A stretch of DNA of 64,000 nt from Candidatus Geothrix skivensis. GTDB lineage: Bacteria > Acidobacteriota > Holophagae > Holophagales > Holophagaceae. This document shows positions 18,829 through 25,179 of the stretch, one piece after another. Each line of letters starts with the position of its first letter. The stretch's first letter is position 1. A program made the translations under genes and the position numbers. The stretch is taken from contig JADKIO010000012.1 of the NCBI GenBank assembly GCA_016721195.1, positions 161,832 through 225,831 of the forward strand, written 5' to 3'. Below the pieces are notes generated by a model. The model worked only from the letters and a program-made list of their open reading frames with translations, was not told the DNA's origin and did not search any database.

Positions 18829-19692
18829 ATGAGCCACCAGCCCGTCGAATCGCGCGTCCGCACGACCCTGCCCCAGCTGCACACCTGGTACCGTGCAGGC
18901 CGGAAGCTGGTGATGACCACGGCCTACGACGCCGTCACGGCCCGCATCGCCGACGCCGCCGGGGTGGACATCGTCCTCGTGGGGGACAGTGTGGGAAACG
19001 TCTGCCTGGGCTTCGAGAACACGCTGCCCGTCAGCATGGCCATGATGAACCACCACCTCGAGGCGGTGGCCCGGATCCGGCCCACGGCCATGCTGGTGGC
19101 AGACCTGCCCTACCTGAGCTTCCACCTCAGCGTGGAGGACACCCTGCGGAATGCCGGCGGCTTCCTCCAGCGGGGGGCCCAGGCGGTGAAGCTCGAAGGG
19201 GGGGCCAAGCGCCTGCCCATGATCCACGCCCTGCTGGATGCGGAGATCCCCGTCATGGGGCACCTGGGCCTCACGCCCCAGAGCGTGAACCCCATGGGCG
19301 GCTACAAGGTGCAGGGGAAGCAGAAGGCCGATGCCCTGGGGCTCCTGGAGGATGCCCAGCGGCTCCAGGAGGCCGGCTGCTTCAGCCTGGTGCTCGAGGG
19401 GATCCCCGCCGACCTGGCCGCCAAAGTGACTGAGATCATTGAAATCCCCACCATCGGCATCGGTGCGGGCCCCCACTGCTCGGGCCAGGTGCTGGTCTTC
19501 CACGATGTCCTCGGCCTGCTGCCCGGGGGATCGCCCAAATTCGTCCGACGCTATGCCGAAGGATTCGAGGACCTACGGGTTGCACTGGCCTCCTGGGCGG
19601 AGGATGTCCGGTCGGGAGGGTTCCCTGATGGGCGGGAATCCTATACCCTTCCAGAAGCCGTTCGTCTGGCTTTGACCCAGTGGCGCCCCTGA
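18829..19692 (+). CDS. panB: 3-methyl-2-oxobutanoate hydroxymethyltransferase
   Basis: 287 aa TIM-barrel enzyme of the ketopantoate hydroxymethyltransferase family. Recognisable segments are MTTAYDAVTARIADAAG, the Mg-binding VLVGDSVGNVCLGFENTLPV, VKLEGGAKR, VMGHLGLTPQSVN and IGIGAGPHCSGQVLV. It transfers a hydroxymethyl group from methylene-tetrahydrofolate to 2-ketoisovalerate, the first committed step of pantothenate synthesis. The ATG at 18829 leads directly into the conserved domain. panC follows after 52 bases and panD about 1 kb later, giving the pathway branch in order B-C-D. Confidence 0.97.
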   Translation: MSHQPVESRVRTTLPQLHTWYRAGRKLVMTTAYDAVTARIADAAGVDIVLVGDSVGNVCLGFENTLPVSMAMMNHHLEAVARIRPTAMLVADLPYLSFHLSVEDTLRNAGGFLQRGAQAVKLEGGAKRLPMIHALLDAEIPVMGHLGLTPQSVNPMGGYKVQGKQKADALGLLEDAQRLQEAGCFSLVLEGIPADLAAKVTEIIEIPTIGIGAGPHCSGQVLVFHDVLGLLPGGSPKFVRRYAEGFEDLRVALASWAEDVRSGGFPDGRESYTLPEAVRLALTQWRP

Positions 19693-19744
19693 GGCAGCCC
19701 TTGGTAGGCTGGCAGGTGTCTTCTGAAGGATCCCGTTTTTGTCC

Positions 19745-20617
19745 ATGCGAGTTGTCCGTACCATCGCTGATTTGCGCGCTCTGCTCCGTCCCTTGAAGGG
19801 AGAGGGCAAGCGCATCGGCTTCGTTCCCACCATGGGCTTCCTCCACGAGGGCCACGGGGCACTGATCCGCCAGAGCGCCGCCCGGTGCGATGCCACGGTG
19901 GTGTCCATCTTCGTGAACCCGACCCAGTTCGGCCCCAGCGAGGACCTGGCCAACTATCCGCGGGATCTGGAGCGGGACCAGAACCTCTGCCTGGAGGCCG
20001 GAACCACGGTCCTGTTCCTCCCAGAGGTGGCCGAGATCTACCCCACCGGCTTCCAGACCCACATCGAGCCGGGGCGACTGGCGGATCCCCTCTGCGGACG
20101 CTTCCGGCCCGGCCACTTCCGCGGGGTGGCCACCGTCGTCGCCAAGCTCTTCAACATGGTGCAGCCGGACCTGGCCTTCTTCGGCCAGAAGGACTTCCAG
20201 CAGACCGTGGTGATCCGGCGCATGGCCCGGGACCTCAACATGCCCGTGGACCTGGTGGTCGTGCCCACGGTCCGGGAAGCCGACGGGCTGGCCCTCAGCA
20301 GCCGGAACGCCTACCTCGGCGAGGATGCCCGGCGCCGGGCCCTCTGCCTCAGCCAGGGCCTGCTGGCCGCCAAGGCCGCCTTCGACGAGGGTGAACTGGA
20401 TGCCGCCAGGCTCCTGGCCATCGCCCGGGGTCCCTTGGCCGGTGTGGATTCCCTTCAGTATCTGGAGCTCGTGGACACCCAGAATCTGGAAGCCCTCCAG
20501 GGGCCCGTGGACCGGAGCGCGGCCCTCTGCGTGGCCGCCTACGTGGGTGCCACCCGGCTCATCGATAACGTGCTGCTGGTCCCAGCAGTATCAGACGCCC
20601 CCGGCAACGGGTCCTGA
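19745..20617 (+). CDS. panC: Pantothenate synthetase
   Basis: 290 aa. It carries the HIGH-superfamily nucleotide-binding elements of PanC: PTMGFLHEGH near residue 30, FVNPTQFGPSEDLANYPR, the ATP-contacting FFGQKDFQQTVVIRRMARDL, and the KMSKS-like SSRNAYL. It condenses pantoate with beta-alanine, made by PanD encoded next. Start choice is uncertain by two codons: a TTG at 19739 has AAGGA at an ideal 8-base spacing, while the ATG at 19745 is 14 bases away from it; the ATG is given here. Confidence 0.96.
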   Translation: MRVVRTIADLRALLRPLKGEGKRIGFVPTMGFLHEGHGALIRQSAARCDATVVSIFVNPTQFGPSEDLANYPRDLERDQNLCLEAGTTVLFLPEVAEIYPTGFQTHIEPGRLADPLCGRFRPGHFRGVATVVAKLFNMVQPDLAFFGQKDFQQTVVIRRMARDLNMPVDLVVVPTVREADGLALSSRNAYLGEDARRRALCLSQGLLAAKAAFDEGELDAARLLAIARGPLAGVDSLQYLELVDTQNLEALQGPVDRSAALCVAAYVGATRLIDNVLLVPAVSDAPGNGS

Positions 20618-20635
20618 ATCAGAAAAAAACGAGGA

Positions 20636-20660
20636 TGGACCCAGGGGACTCCTGGGTCCA
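20636..20660 (+). terminator. Stem-loop terminator-like element between panC and panD
   Basis: A perfect 10-bp stem TGGACCCAGG (20636-20645) / CCTGGGTCCA (20651-20660) with a 5-base loop. It is followed by a short T-rich TTCTTA and preceded by an A-run. It is strong enough to end or attenuate panBC transcription, so panD may have its own promoter or be expressed by read-through. Confidence 0.65.
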
Positions 20661-20710
20661 TTCTTAGGCGTTGGCCGGGACTCTGATCGGGAGCCTGGAC
20701 CGGAGGATGC

Positions 20711-21109
20711 ATGCTGCGCCACTTCCTGCTCGGAAAGATCCATCGCGCCACCGTCACGAGGGCCGACCTGGACTACGTGGGGTCCATCACCCTGGATCCG
20801 CTGCTCATCGAGGCCGCCGGCTTCCTGGAGAACGAGAAGGTGGACATCTACGACGTGACCAATGGGTCGCGCCTGGCCACCTATGTCATCCCGGGCACCC
20901 CCGGATCGGGGGAGGTCGGCATCAATGGCGCCGCCGCCCATCTGGTGAGCCAGGGCGACCTGGTGATCATCGCGGCCTATGGCTGGATGAGCCCCGAGGA
21001 GGCCGAAACCCTGGCCCCCAGGGTGGTCTTCGTGGACGAGCGCAACCGCATCACCGAGCGCCGCACCCAGGAACGAACCCCCCTCTGCGTGGCGGCCTTC
21101 CCCGATTGA
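20711..21109 (+). CDS. panD: Aspartate 1-decarboxylase (pyruvoyl enzyme)
   Basis: 132 aa. The self-cleavage site Gly24-Ser25 is present in YVGSITLD, the point where the proenzyme is processed to form the pyruvoyl group. The downstream segments NGSRLATYVIPG and GEVGINGAAAHLVSQGDLVII match the family. It makes beta-alanine from aspartate for PanC. Family length is 120-130 aa, so it appears complete. It is separated from panC by a strong stem-loop. Confidence 0.97.
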   Translation: MLRHFLLGKIHRATVTRADLDYVGSITLDPLLIEAAGFLENEKVDIYDVTNGSRLATYVIPGTPGSGEVGINGAAAHLVSQGDLVIIAAYGWMSPEEAETLAPRVVFVDERNRITERRTQERTPLCVAAFPD

Positions 21110-21258
21110 CCCAGATAAAAACTAATCCCGGAACCTTTGGACGCTCGCGCGGCATCCAAGGGGTATGGTAGAAAAGAGTCACCCTTCGGCCTGGTACGGC
21201 CCTGGGGCCCGCGGTGGGGGCAAGGCGCTTCCCTGCAAAGTTCTGAAAGGTTGGTTCC

Positions 21259-22788
21259 ATGGAAGTCCGCAAGTCCCTGGTGGTCAATTCGACCCCCCTG
21301 GAGACGCGCATCGCCCTGCTTGAGAACGGCCAGCTCTGCGAGCTGTTCCTCGAACGGACGATGAACAAAAGCCAGGTGGGGGATGTGTACAAGGGCCGGG
21401 TGGCCAAGCTGCTGCCGGGCATGCAGAGCGCCTTCGTCAACATCGGCGGCATCAAGGATGGCTTCCTCTACCTCGATGACCCCGTGGCTCAGCGGCTGGG
21501 AGCCGACCTGTCGGCCGAGGACGAGGGCGAAGAGGCTCCCGCCGAGGATCTCCCGCCCCCGCCCCCGCCCCTGCCTCCCCTGAAGGAGGGCGAAGAAACC
21601 CTGGTCCAGGTGGTGAAGGATCCCATCGGCTCGAAAGGGCCGCGGCTATCCCGTCACCTGAGCTTCCCCGGGCGCTTCCTGGTCTTCATGCCGGGCATCG
21701 AGCACATCGGCATCTCCCGCAAGATCACCGAGCCCGCCGAGCGGGACCGCCTGCGGGAGCTGATCCGCAGCCACGCCCTGCCCGGCGAGGGCTTCATCGT
21801 CCGCACCGCCGCCATCGGCGAAAAGGACGAGGACCTGGTGGGCGACGTGGTCTTCCTGCGCCGGCTCTGGGAGGGCATCCAGGCCAAGGCCGAGACCGTG
21901 CCCGCGCCGGGGCTGGTCTGGCAGGACCTCCGCCTCCTCCAGAAGGTCATGCGCGACATCTTCCGGGAGGAGGTCTCCACCTTCTGGGTGGATGACGACG
22001 ACGCCCACCGGGAGGTGGTCTCCTTCGTCGAGAACCTCCACCCCGAGTGGTCCAACCGGGTGAAGCACTTCACCTCGGATCTGCCCATCTTCGAGGCCTT
22101 CGGCATCGAGGCGGAGATCGACTCGGCCCGCCAGCCCAAGGTCTTCCTCAAGCACGGCGGCTCCATCGTGCTGAACCAGACCGAGGCCCTGGTCAGTGTC
22201 GACGTCAACACCGGCAAGTTCGTGGGTAAGAAGGATCTGGAAGAGACGGTCTTCCTCACCAACCTCGAGGCCATCCCCGAGATCGTGCGGCAGCTGCGGC
22301 TGCGCAACCTGGGCGGCATCGTGGTCATCGACTTCATCGACATGGTGGATCCCCTCCATCGCGAAGAGGTGCTGACCCGCTTCCAGGAAGAGCTCAAGCG
22401 GGACCGCAACCACGCCCGGGCCGGGGGCATCTCCGAATTCGGCCTGGTGGAGCTCACCCGCAAGCGCACCGGCCCCTCCCTGGAGCGCAAGCTCACCCAG
22501 CCCTGCCCCACCTGCAACGGCGCCGGCCGCATCCCCAGCTCCGAGACCGCCCTGCTCAAGGCCTACCGGGAGCTGGTACGCCTGGGGGATCGCCTGCGGG
22601 GCGCCGACGTGCGCCTGACCCTCCACCCGGAGCTCTCCGCCTCCCTCAACCAGGAGGCCCGGGAAGGGCTCCTGCAACTGGCCCGGCTGCTGGGCGCCCG
22701 GGTCCAGTGGATCGAGCGGGCCGATACCCCCCGGCATGCGGTGGTCATGGACATGCAGTACCCCGGCCAGGGCAGCGCCACGGCTTGA
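21259..22788 (+). CDS. rng: Ribonuclease G/E family endoribonuclease
   Basis: 509 aa. Order of parts: an N-terminal S1 domain (GDVYKGRVAKLLPGMQSAFV, near residues 40-59), interrupted by an acidic and proline-rich insert around residues 85-110 (PPPPPPLPP), then VQVVKDPIGSKGPRLSRHLS. The RNase catalytic core has VSVDVNTGKFVG and GIVVIDFIDMVD, which supply the metal-binding aspartates. The zinc-link CPTCNGAGRI follows. It lacks the long C-terminal degradosome scaffold of RNase E. It cuts single-stranded A/U-rich RNA in rRNA and mRNA processing. Upstream 149 bases hold no gene. Confidence 0.95.
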   Translation: MEVRKSLVVNSTPLETRIALLENGQLCELFLERTMNKSQVGDVYKGRVAKLLPGMQSAFVNIGGIKDGFLYLDDPVAQRLGADLSAEDEGEEAPAEDLPPPPPPLPPLKEGEETLVQVVKDPIGSKGPRLSRHLSFPGRFLVFMPGIEHIGISRKITEPAERDRLRELIRSHALPGEGFIVRTAAIGEKDEDLVGDVVFLRRLWEGIQAKAETVPAPGLVWQDLRLLQKVMRDIFREEVSTFWVDDDDAHREVVSFVENLHPEWSNRVKHFTSDLPIFEAFGIEAEIDSARQPKVFLKHGGSIVLNQTEALVSVDVNTGKFVGKKDLEETVFLTNLEAIPEIVRQLRLRNLGGIVVIDFIDMVDPLHREEVLTRFQEELKRDRNHARAGGISEFGLVELTRKRTGPSLERKLTQPCPTCNGAGRIPSSETALLKAYRELVRLGDRLRGADVRLTLHPELSASLNQEAREGLLQLARLLGARVQWIERADTPRHAVVMDMQYPGQGSATA

Positions 22789-22853
22789 ATGACTGAGCCC
22801 TCGACAGAGGCCAGAAGACCCGGGATCCTGGGCGCATCCAGAGAGGAGCGTTC

Positions 22854-23285
22854 GTGGCTAGCAAAGTCGGAAAATGGATCGCCATCGGTTGCGGTGGACT
22901 TCTGGTGCTTGGCCTAGCGGGAGGCGCCGCCCTCTACTTCCTGGTCTGGCAACCCGCCAAAACCAAGCTCGTGGCGGCCGGGGTGAACTTCAGCGGCGAT
23001 GCCAAGCAGCTGGCAAGTTCCCTTCTGGTGGCCGGGTTGAAGCAGGCCCAGCCGAAAATCATGCAGGCCCTGCCCGCGAACGAGCGGGCCGAGGTGGAAG
23101 CAGCCCTCACCCAGCTGGATCAACACGCCAGCAAGCTCAAGGGCGAGGATTTCAAGCAGCTTAGTGACGCCTTCCAGGCCTTCACGCAGGCGATAAAGGC
23201 CAACGGTGGCACGCCCACACCCGAAGCCGCCCATCAGCTTGGAGAAGATCTCAAACGCATCGCAGCTCGCCTTAAGAGGTCGTGA
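22854..23285 (+). CDS. Small membrane-anchored protein, uncharacterised
   Basis: 143 aa starting at GTG after GAGGAG. A short basic start (MASKVGKW) is followed by one hydrophobic helix rich in glycine (IAIGCGGLLVLGLAGGAALYFLV), then about 105 soluble helical residues rich in Ala, Lys and Gln. The single anchor suggests a periplasmic or cytoplasmic helical tail at the inner membrane. A cysteine inside the hydrophobic stretch is not a clean lipobox. The last codons and the stop lie inside the left end of the MITE-like element at 23276, so the native C-terminus may have been altered by insertion. Confidence 0.75.
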   Translation: MASKVGKWIAIGCGGLLVLGLAGGAALYFLVWQPAKTKLVAAGVNFSGDAKQLASSLLVAGLKQAQPKIMQALPANERAEVEAALTQLDQHASKLKGEDFKQLSDAFQAFTQAIKANGGTPTPEAAHQLGEDLKRIAARLKRS

Positions 23286-23538
23286 CAAAACCCGACGATG
23301 CCGCGATGGCGCCAGCCGGGATGCACCGCAAGAAAGGGCCCGCAGGGCAACGTGGTTCGTTGTTCAAGGGACCTGACGCCGCGGGGCGCCCGGCTCATCC
23401 CTTCGGGCGAGGGGTGACGGGCGTCGCGATGCTTCGTCAGGCTCGTTTCGCGTAGTACCCGCTACGCTATCACTCACCTTCCTCGCCTGGCTCGCCCGGC
23501 ACCCCTCGCGCGGCGACGTGGGGTTATGTTACGACCTC
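23276..23538. mobile_element. MITE-like non-autonomous element with inverted ends
   Basis: A 263-bp non-coding block. The left end GAGGTCGTGACAAAACCC (23276-23293) is an inverted match, 16 of 18, to the right end GGGGTTATGTTACGACCTC (23520-23538). It is flanked on both sides by TAA (ending at 23275; 23539-23541), a likely 3-bp target duplication. The interior is G+C-rich with many short complementary segments (for example CGTAG...CTACG at 23454-23470) and no open frame of note. The ends and the 3-bp duplication are reminiscent of IS5-type non-autonomous elements, but no parent transposase is in the window. Confidence 0.65.
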
Positions 23539-23575
23539 TAAGGGCGCCTGAAGAACACGGGGGTGGGGCGCACCG

Positions 23576-24256
23576 TCAGCCCAAGCACGTCGGGCAGCGC
23601 ATGCCTTCCTGCAGGCTCCGGATGAGCTCGGGGACCCGGTCCAGGCTGCGCACCTCGTAGATGGGGAGCTCGGGGTCGTGGTCGGGGCGCGGCTTGAGCT
23701 CGCGGTTCACCCAGATGGCCGTCCACCCGGCCGCCACCGCGCCTTCCACATCATCGTTCCAGTTGTCGCCGACCATGGCCAGGTTCCCGGGGAAGAGGCC
23801 CAAGCGACGCTGCACGGTCTCGAAGGCGGAGGGCTCGGGTTTCAGCGCACCGATTTCGGCGCTGAGAATCCGGGTGCGGATGCGCTCGGCGATGCCCAGG
23901 CGCTCCAGCAGTTCCAGCCCGAAGGTCTGGGTGTTGGACAGCAGGGCCACCCGGGCCAGATCCCGCACGGCGCCCACCGCTTCGGGCGTGCCTGGGAAGC
24001 ACTCCGCCTGCCCGCCGGCCTCCGCGAAGGCCTGCACCATGGCCTCCATCTGGGCCTCGTCCAGGTGGACGGGCCCCTTCCAGGTCTCCAGGAAGGCTCG
24101 CACCGAGGCGTGGGGCTGCACCATGCCATCGCGGACCAGGGCCGGGAAGAAGGCCACCTGCTCCGGACGCAGCAGATCCTTCATCCGCTGGAAGGGACTG
24201 CCCGCCGGGCTGAACACCAGCGTGTTCCAGAGGTCGAAGACGACTGCCCGGATCAT
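23576..24256 (-). CDS. HAD-superfamily hydrolase
   Basis: 226 aa haloacid dehalogenase-like phosphatase. Motif I is AVVFDLWNTLVF (the second catalytic Asp position is Trp-Asn-Thr, as in some HAD subfamilies), motif II is VALLSNTQT, the lysine is in ALKPEPSAFE, and the acidic motif IV is MVGDNWNDDVEGA. A helical cap lies between motifs I and II. The substrate cannot be read; phosphoglycolate-phosphatase or haloacid-dehalogenase-like activity is possible. The open frame extends upstream, but the ATG at 24256 begins exactly at the conserved strand. It lies 13 bases after the lipoprotein gene in the same direction. Confidence 0.85.
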   Translation of the reverse strand: MIRAVVFDLWNTLVFSPAGSPFQRMKDLLRPEQVAFFPALVRDGMVQPHASVRAFLETWKGPVHLDEAQMEAMVQAFAEAGGQAECFPGTPEAVGAVRDLARVALLSNTQTFGLELLERLGIAERIRTRILSAEIGALKPEPSAFETVQRRLGLFPGNLAMVGDNWNDDVEGAVAAGWTAIWVNRELKPRPDHDPELPIYEVRSLDRVPELIRSLQEGMRCPTCLG

Positions 24257-24269
24257 GGGGCGGTGCCGC

Positions 24270-24770
24270 TCATTGGCCGCTCCCCTTCGAGGTTCGGAAG
24301 GGCACGCCGAACTCCAGGCCCAGGATCTCGAAGCGGGCCTCGCCAGCCAGGCTCCAGGTGGCCAGCTCACGGTGGGCCACCGCGCCGGACAGGGGTCCCC
24401 AGACCGTCTTCAGGTCGGCGTACCCGAAGGTTATGTCCACCTTGAGGAGGCTACGGCCCCGGGGCGCGATATCGGCCCCCTCGGGAAAGCTCACCGAGCC
24501 CAGGAGATGATCCGCCCCGCGGGCATTCAGCCGCAGGTCCCCGCTCACGCGGCGGGTGCGCAGGCGCTGGTCCGAGGGATTGTCCACCCCCACTTCCAGC
24601 CGCAGCCTCAGCCGGGACTGTTCCAGGGGGAAGGCCACCTCGATCCTGGGCTCCACCCGGTCCAGGGTGAACCGCAGCTTCCGGGCGGCCTCCTGGTACC
24701 GCAGCGCCGGGTTGACGGCCTCGCAGCCCAGCAGGAGCACCAGCGCAGGCATGGCCCAAAGCCGTCGCAT
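24270..24770 (-). CDS. LEA14-like (WHy domain) lipoprotein
   Basis: 166 aa. The signal peptide ends in the lipobox LLLGC (Cys16), so the mature protein is probably lipidated and membrane bound. The body is beta-rich, with RLEVGVDNPSDQRLRTRRVSGDL resembling the N-P-x-x motif of WHy/LEA14 domains. Such proteins are linked to desiccation or stress tolerance in some bacteria, but no activity is known. It sits between the QueD-like gene (1 base before) and the HAD gene, all on the minus strand. Confidence 0.75.
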   Translation of the reverse strand: MRRLWAMPALVLLLGCEAVNPALRYQEAARKLRFTLDRVEPRIEVAFPLEQSRLRLRLEVGVDNPSDQRLRTRRVSGDLRLNARGADHLLGSVSFPEGADIAPRGRSLLKVDITFGYADLKTVWGPLSGAVAHRELATWSLAGEARFEILGLEFGVPFRTSKGSGQ

Positions 24771-24771
24771 C

Positions 24772-25119
24772 TCAGGCTCCCCGGTAGATCACGCAGTTGT
24801 CGGTGGTCTCATAGACCTCGATCTGGCAGAGCGGGGGCAGCGAAGGTTTCAGCTGCTCCCAGATCCACACGGCGATGTTCTCGGCGGTCGACAGGGGGAT
24901 CAGGTCATTGAGGAAGCGGTGATCCAGCCGCGAGATCACCTTGTCCACCACCACCTTCGACAGGTCGTCGAAGTCGATGATCATGCCCGTCTCGGCGTTC
25001 ACCTGGCCCTCCAGCAGCACGAAGAGCTTGTAGCTGTGGCCGTGCAGGTTCCGGCACTTGCCCGGGTGGTTGTAGATGAAGTGGGCGGCTTCGAACCAGT
25101 ACTCTTTGCGCAGGATCAT
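24772..25119 (-). CDS. queD: 6-carboxy-tetrahydropterin synthase (QueD/PTPS family)
   Basis: 115 aa. The zinc and catalytic elements are clear: AAHFIYNHPGKCRNLHGHSY holds the zinc histidines and the catalytic cysteine, and TAENIAVWIWEQL and VYETTDNCVIY complete the active site. The C-x-x-x-H-G-H spacing fits QueD, which makes 6-carboxy-5,6,7,8-tetrahydropterin in the queuosine/7-deazapurine pathway. No other queuosine genes are nearby, so the role is by family only. The frame is open up to 25146; the ATG at 25119 matches the family N-terminus but lacks a strong ribosome binding site. Confidence 0.88.
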   Translation of the reverse strand: MILRKEYWFEAAHFIYNHPGKCRNLHGHSYKLFVLLEGQVNAETGMIIDFDDLSKVVVDKVISRLDHRFLNDLIPLSTAENIAVWIWEQLKPSLPPLCQIEVYETTDNCVIYRGA

Positions 25120-25133
25120 GGCACTCACGATGA

Positions 25134-25159
25134 AAAGGCCCCGCATGGGCGGGGCCTTT
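25134..25159 (-). terminator. Rho-independent terminator after the SLBB exporter gene
   Basis: An 11-bp perfect stem AAAGGCCCCGC (25134-25144) / GCGGGGCCTTT (25149-25159) with a 4-base loop. Read on the minus strand it ends in TTTT (complement of 25133-25136). It is 20 bases past the stop of the gene at 25180 and lies immediately before the queD start, so it separates the two minus-strand units. Confidence 0.85.
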
Positions 25160-25179
25160 CATTCTACCAGTCTGGCAGC

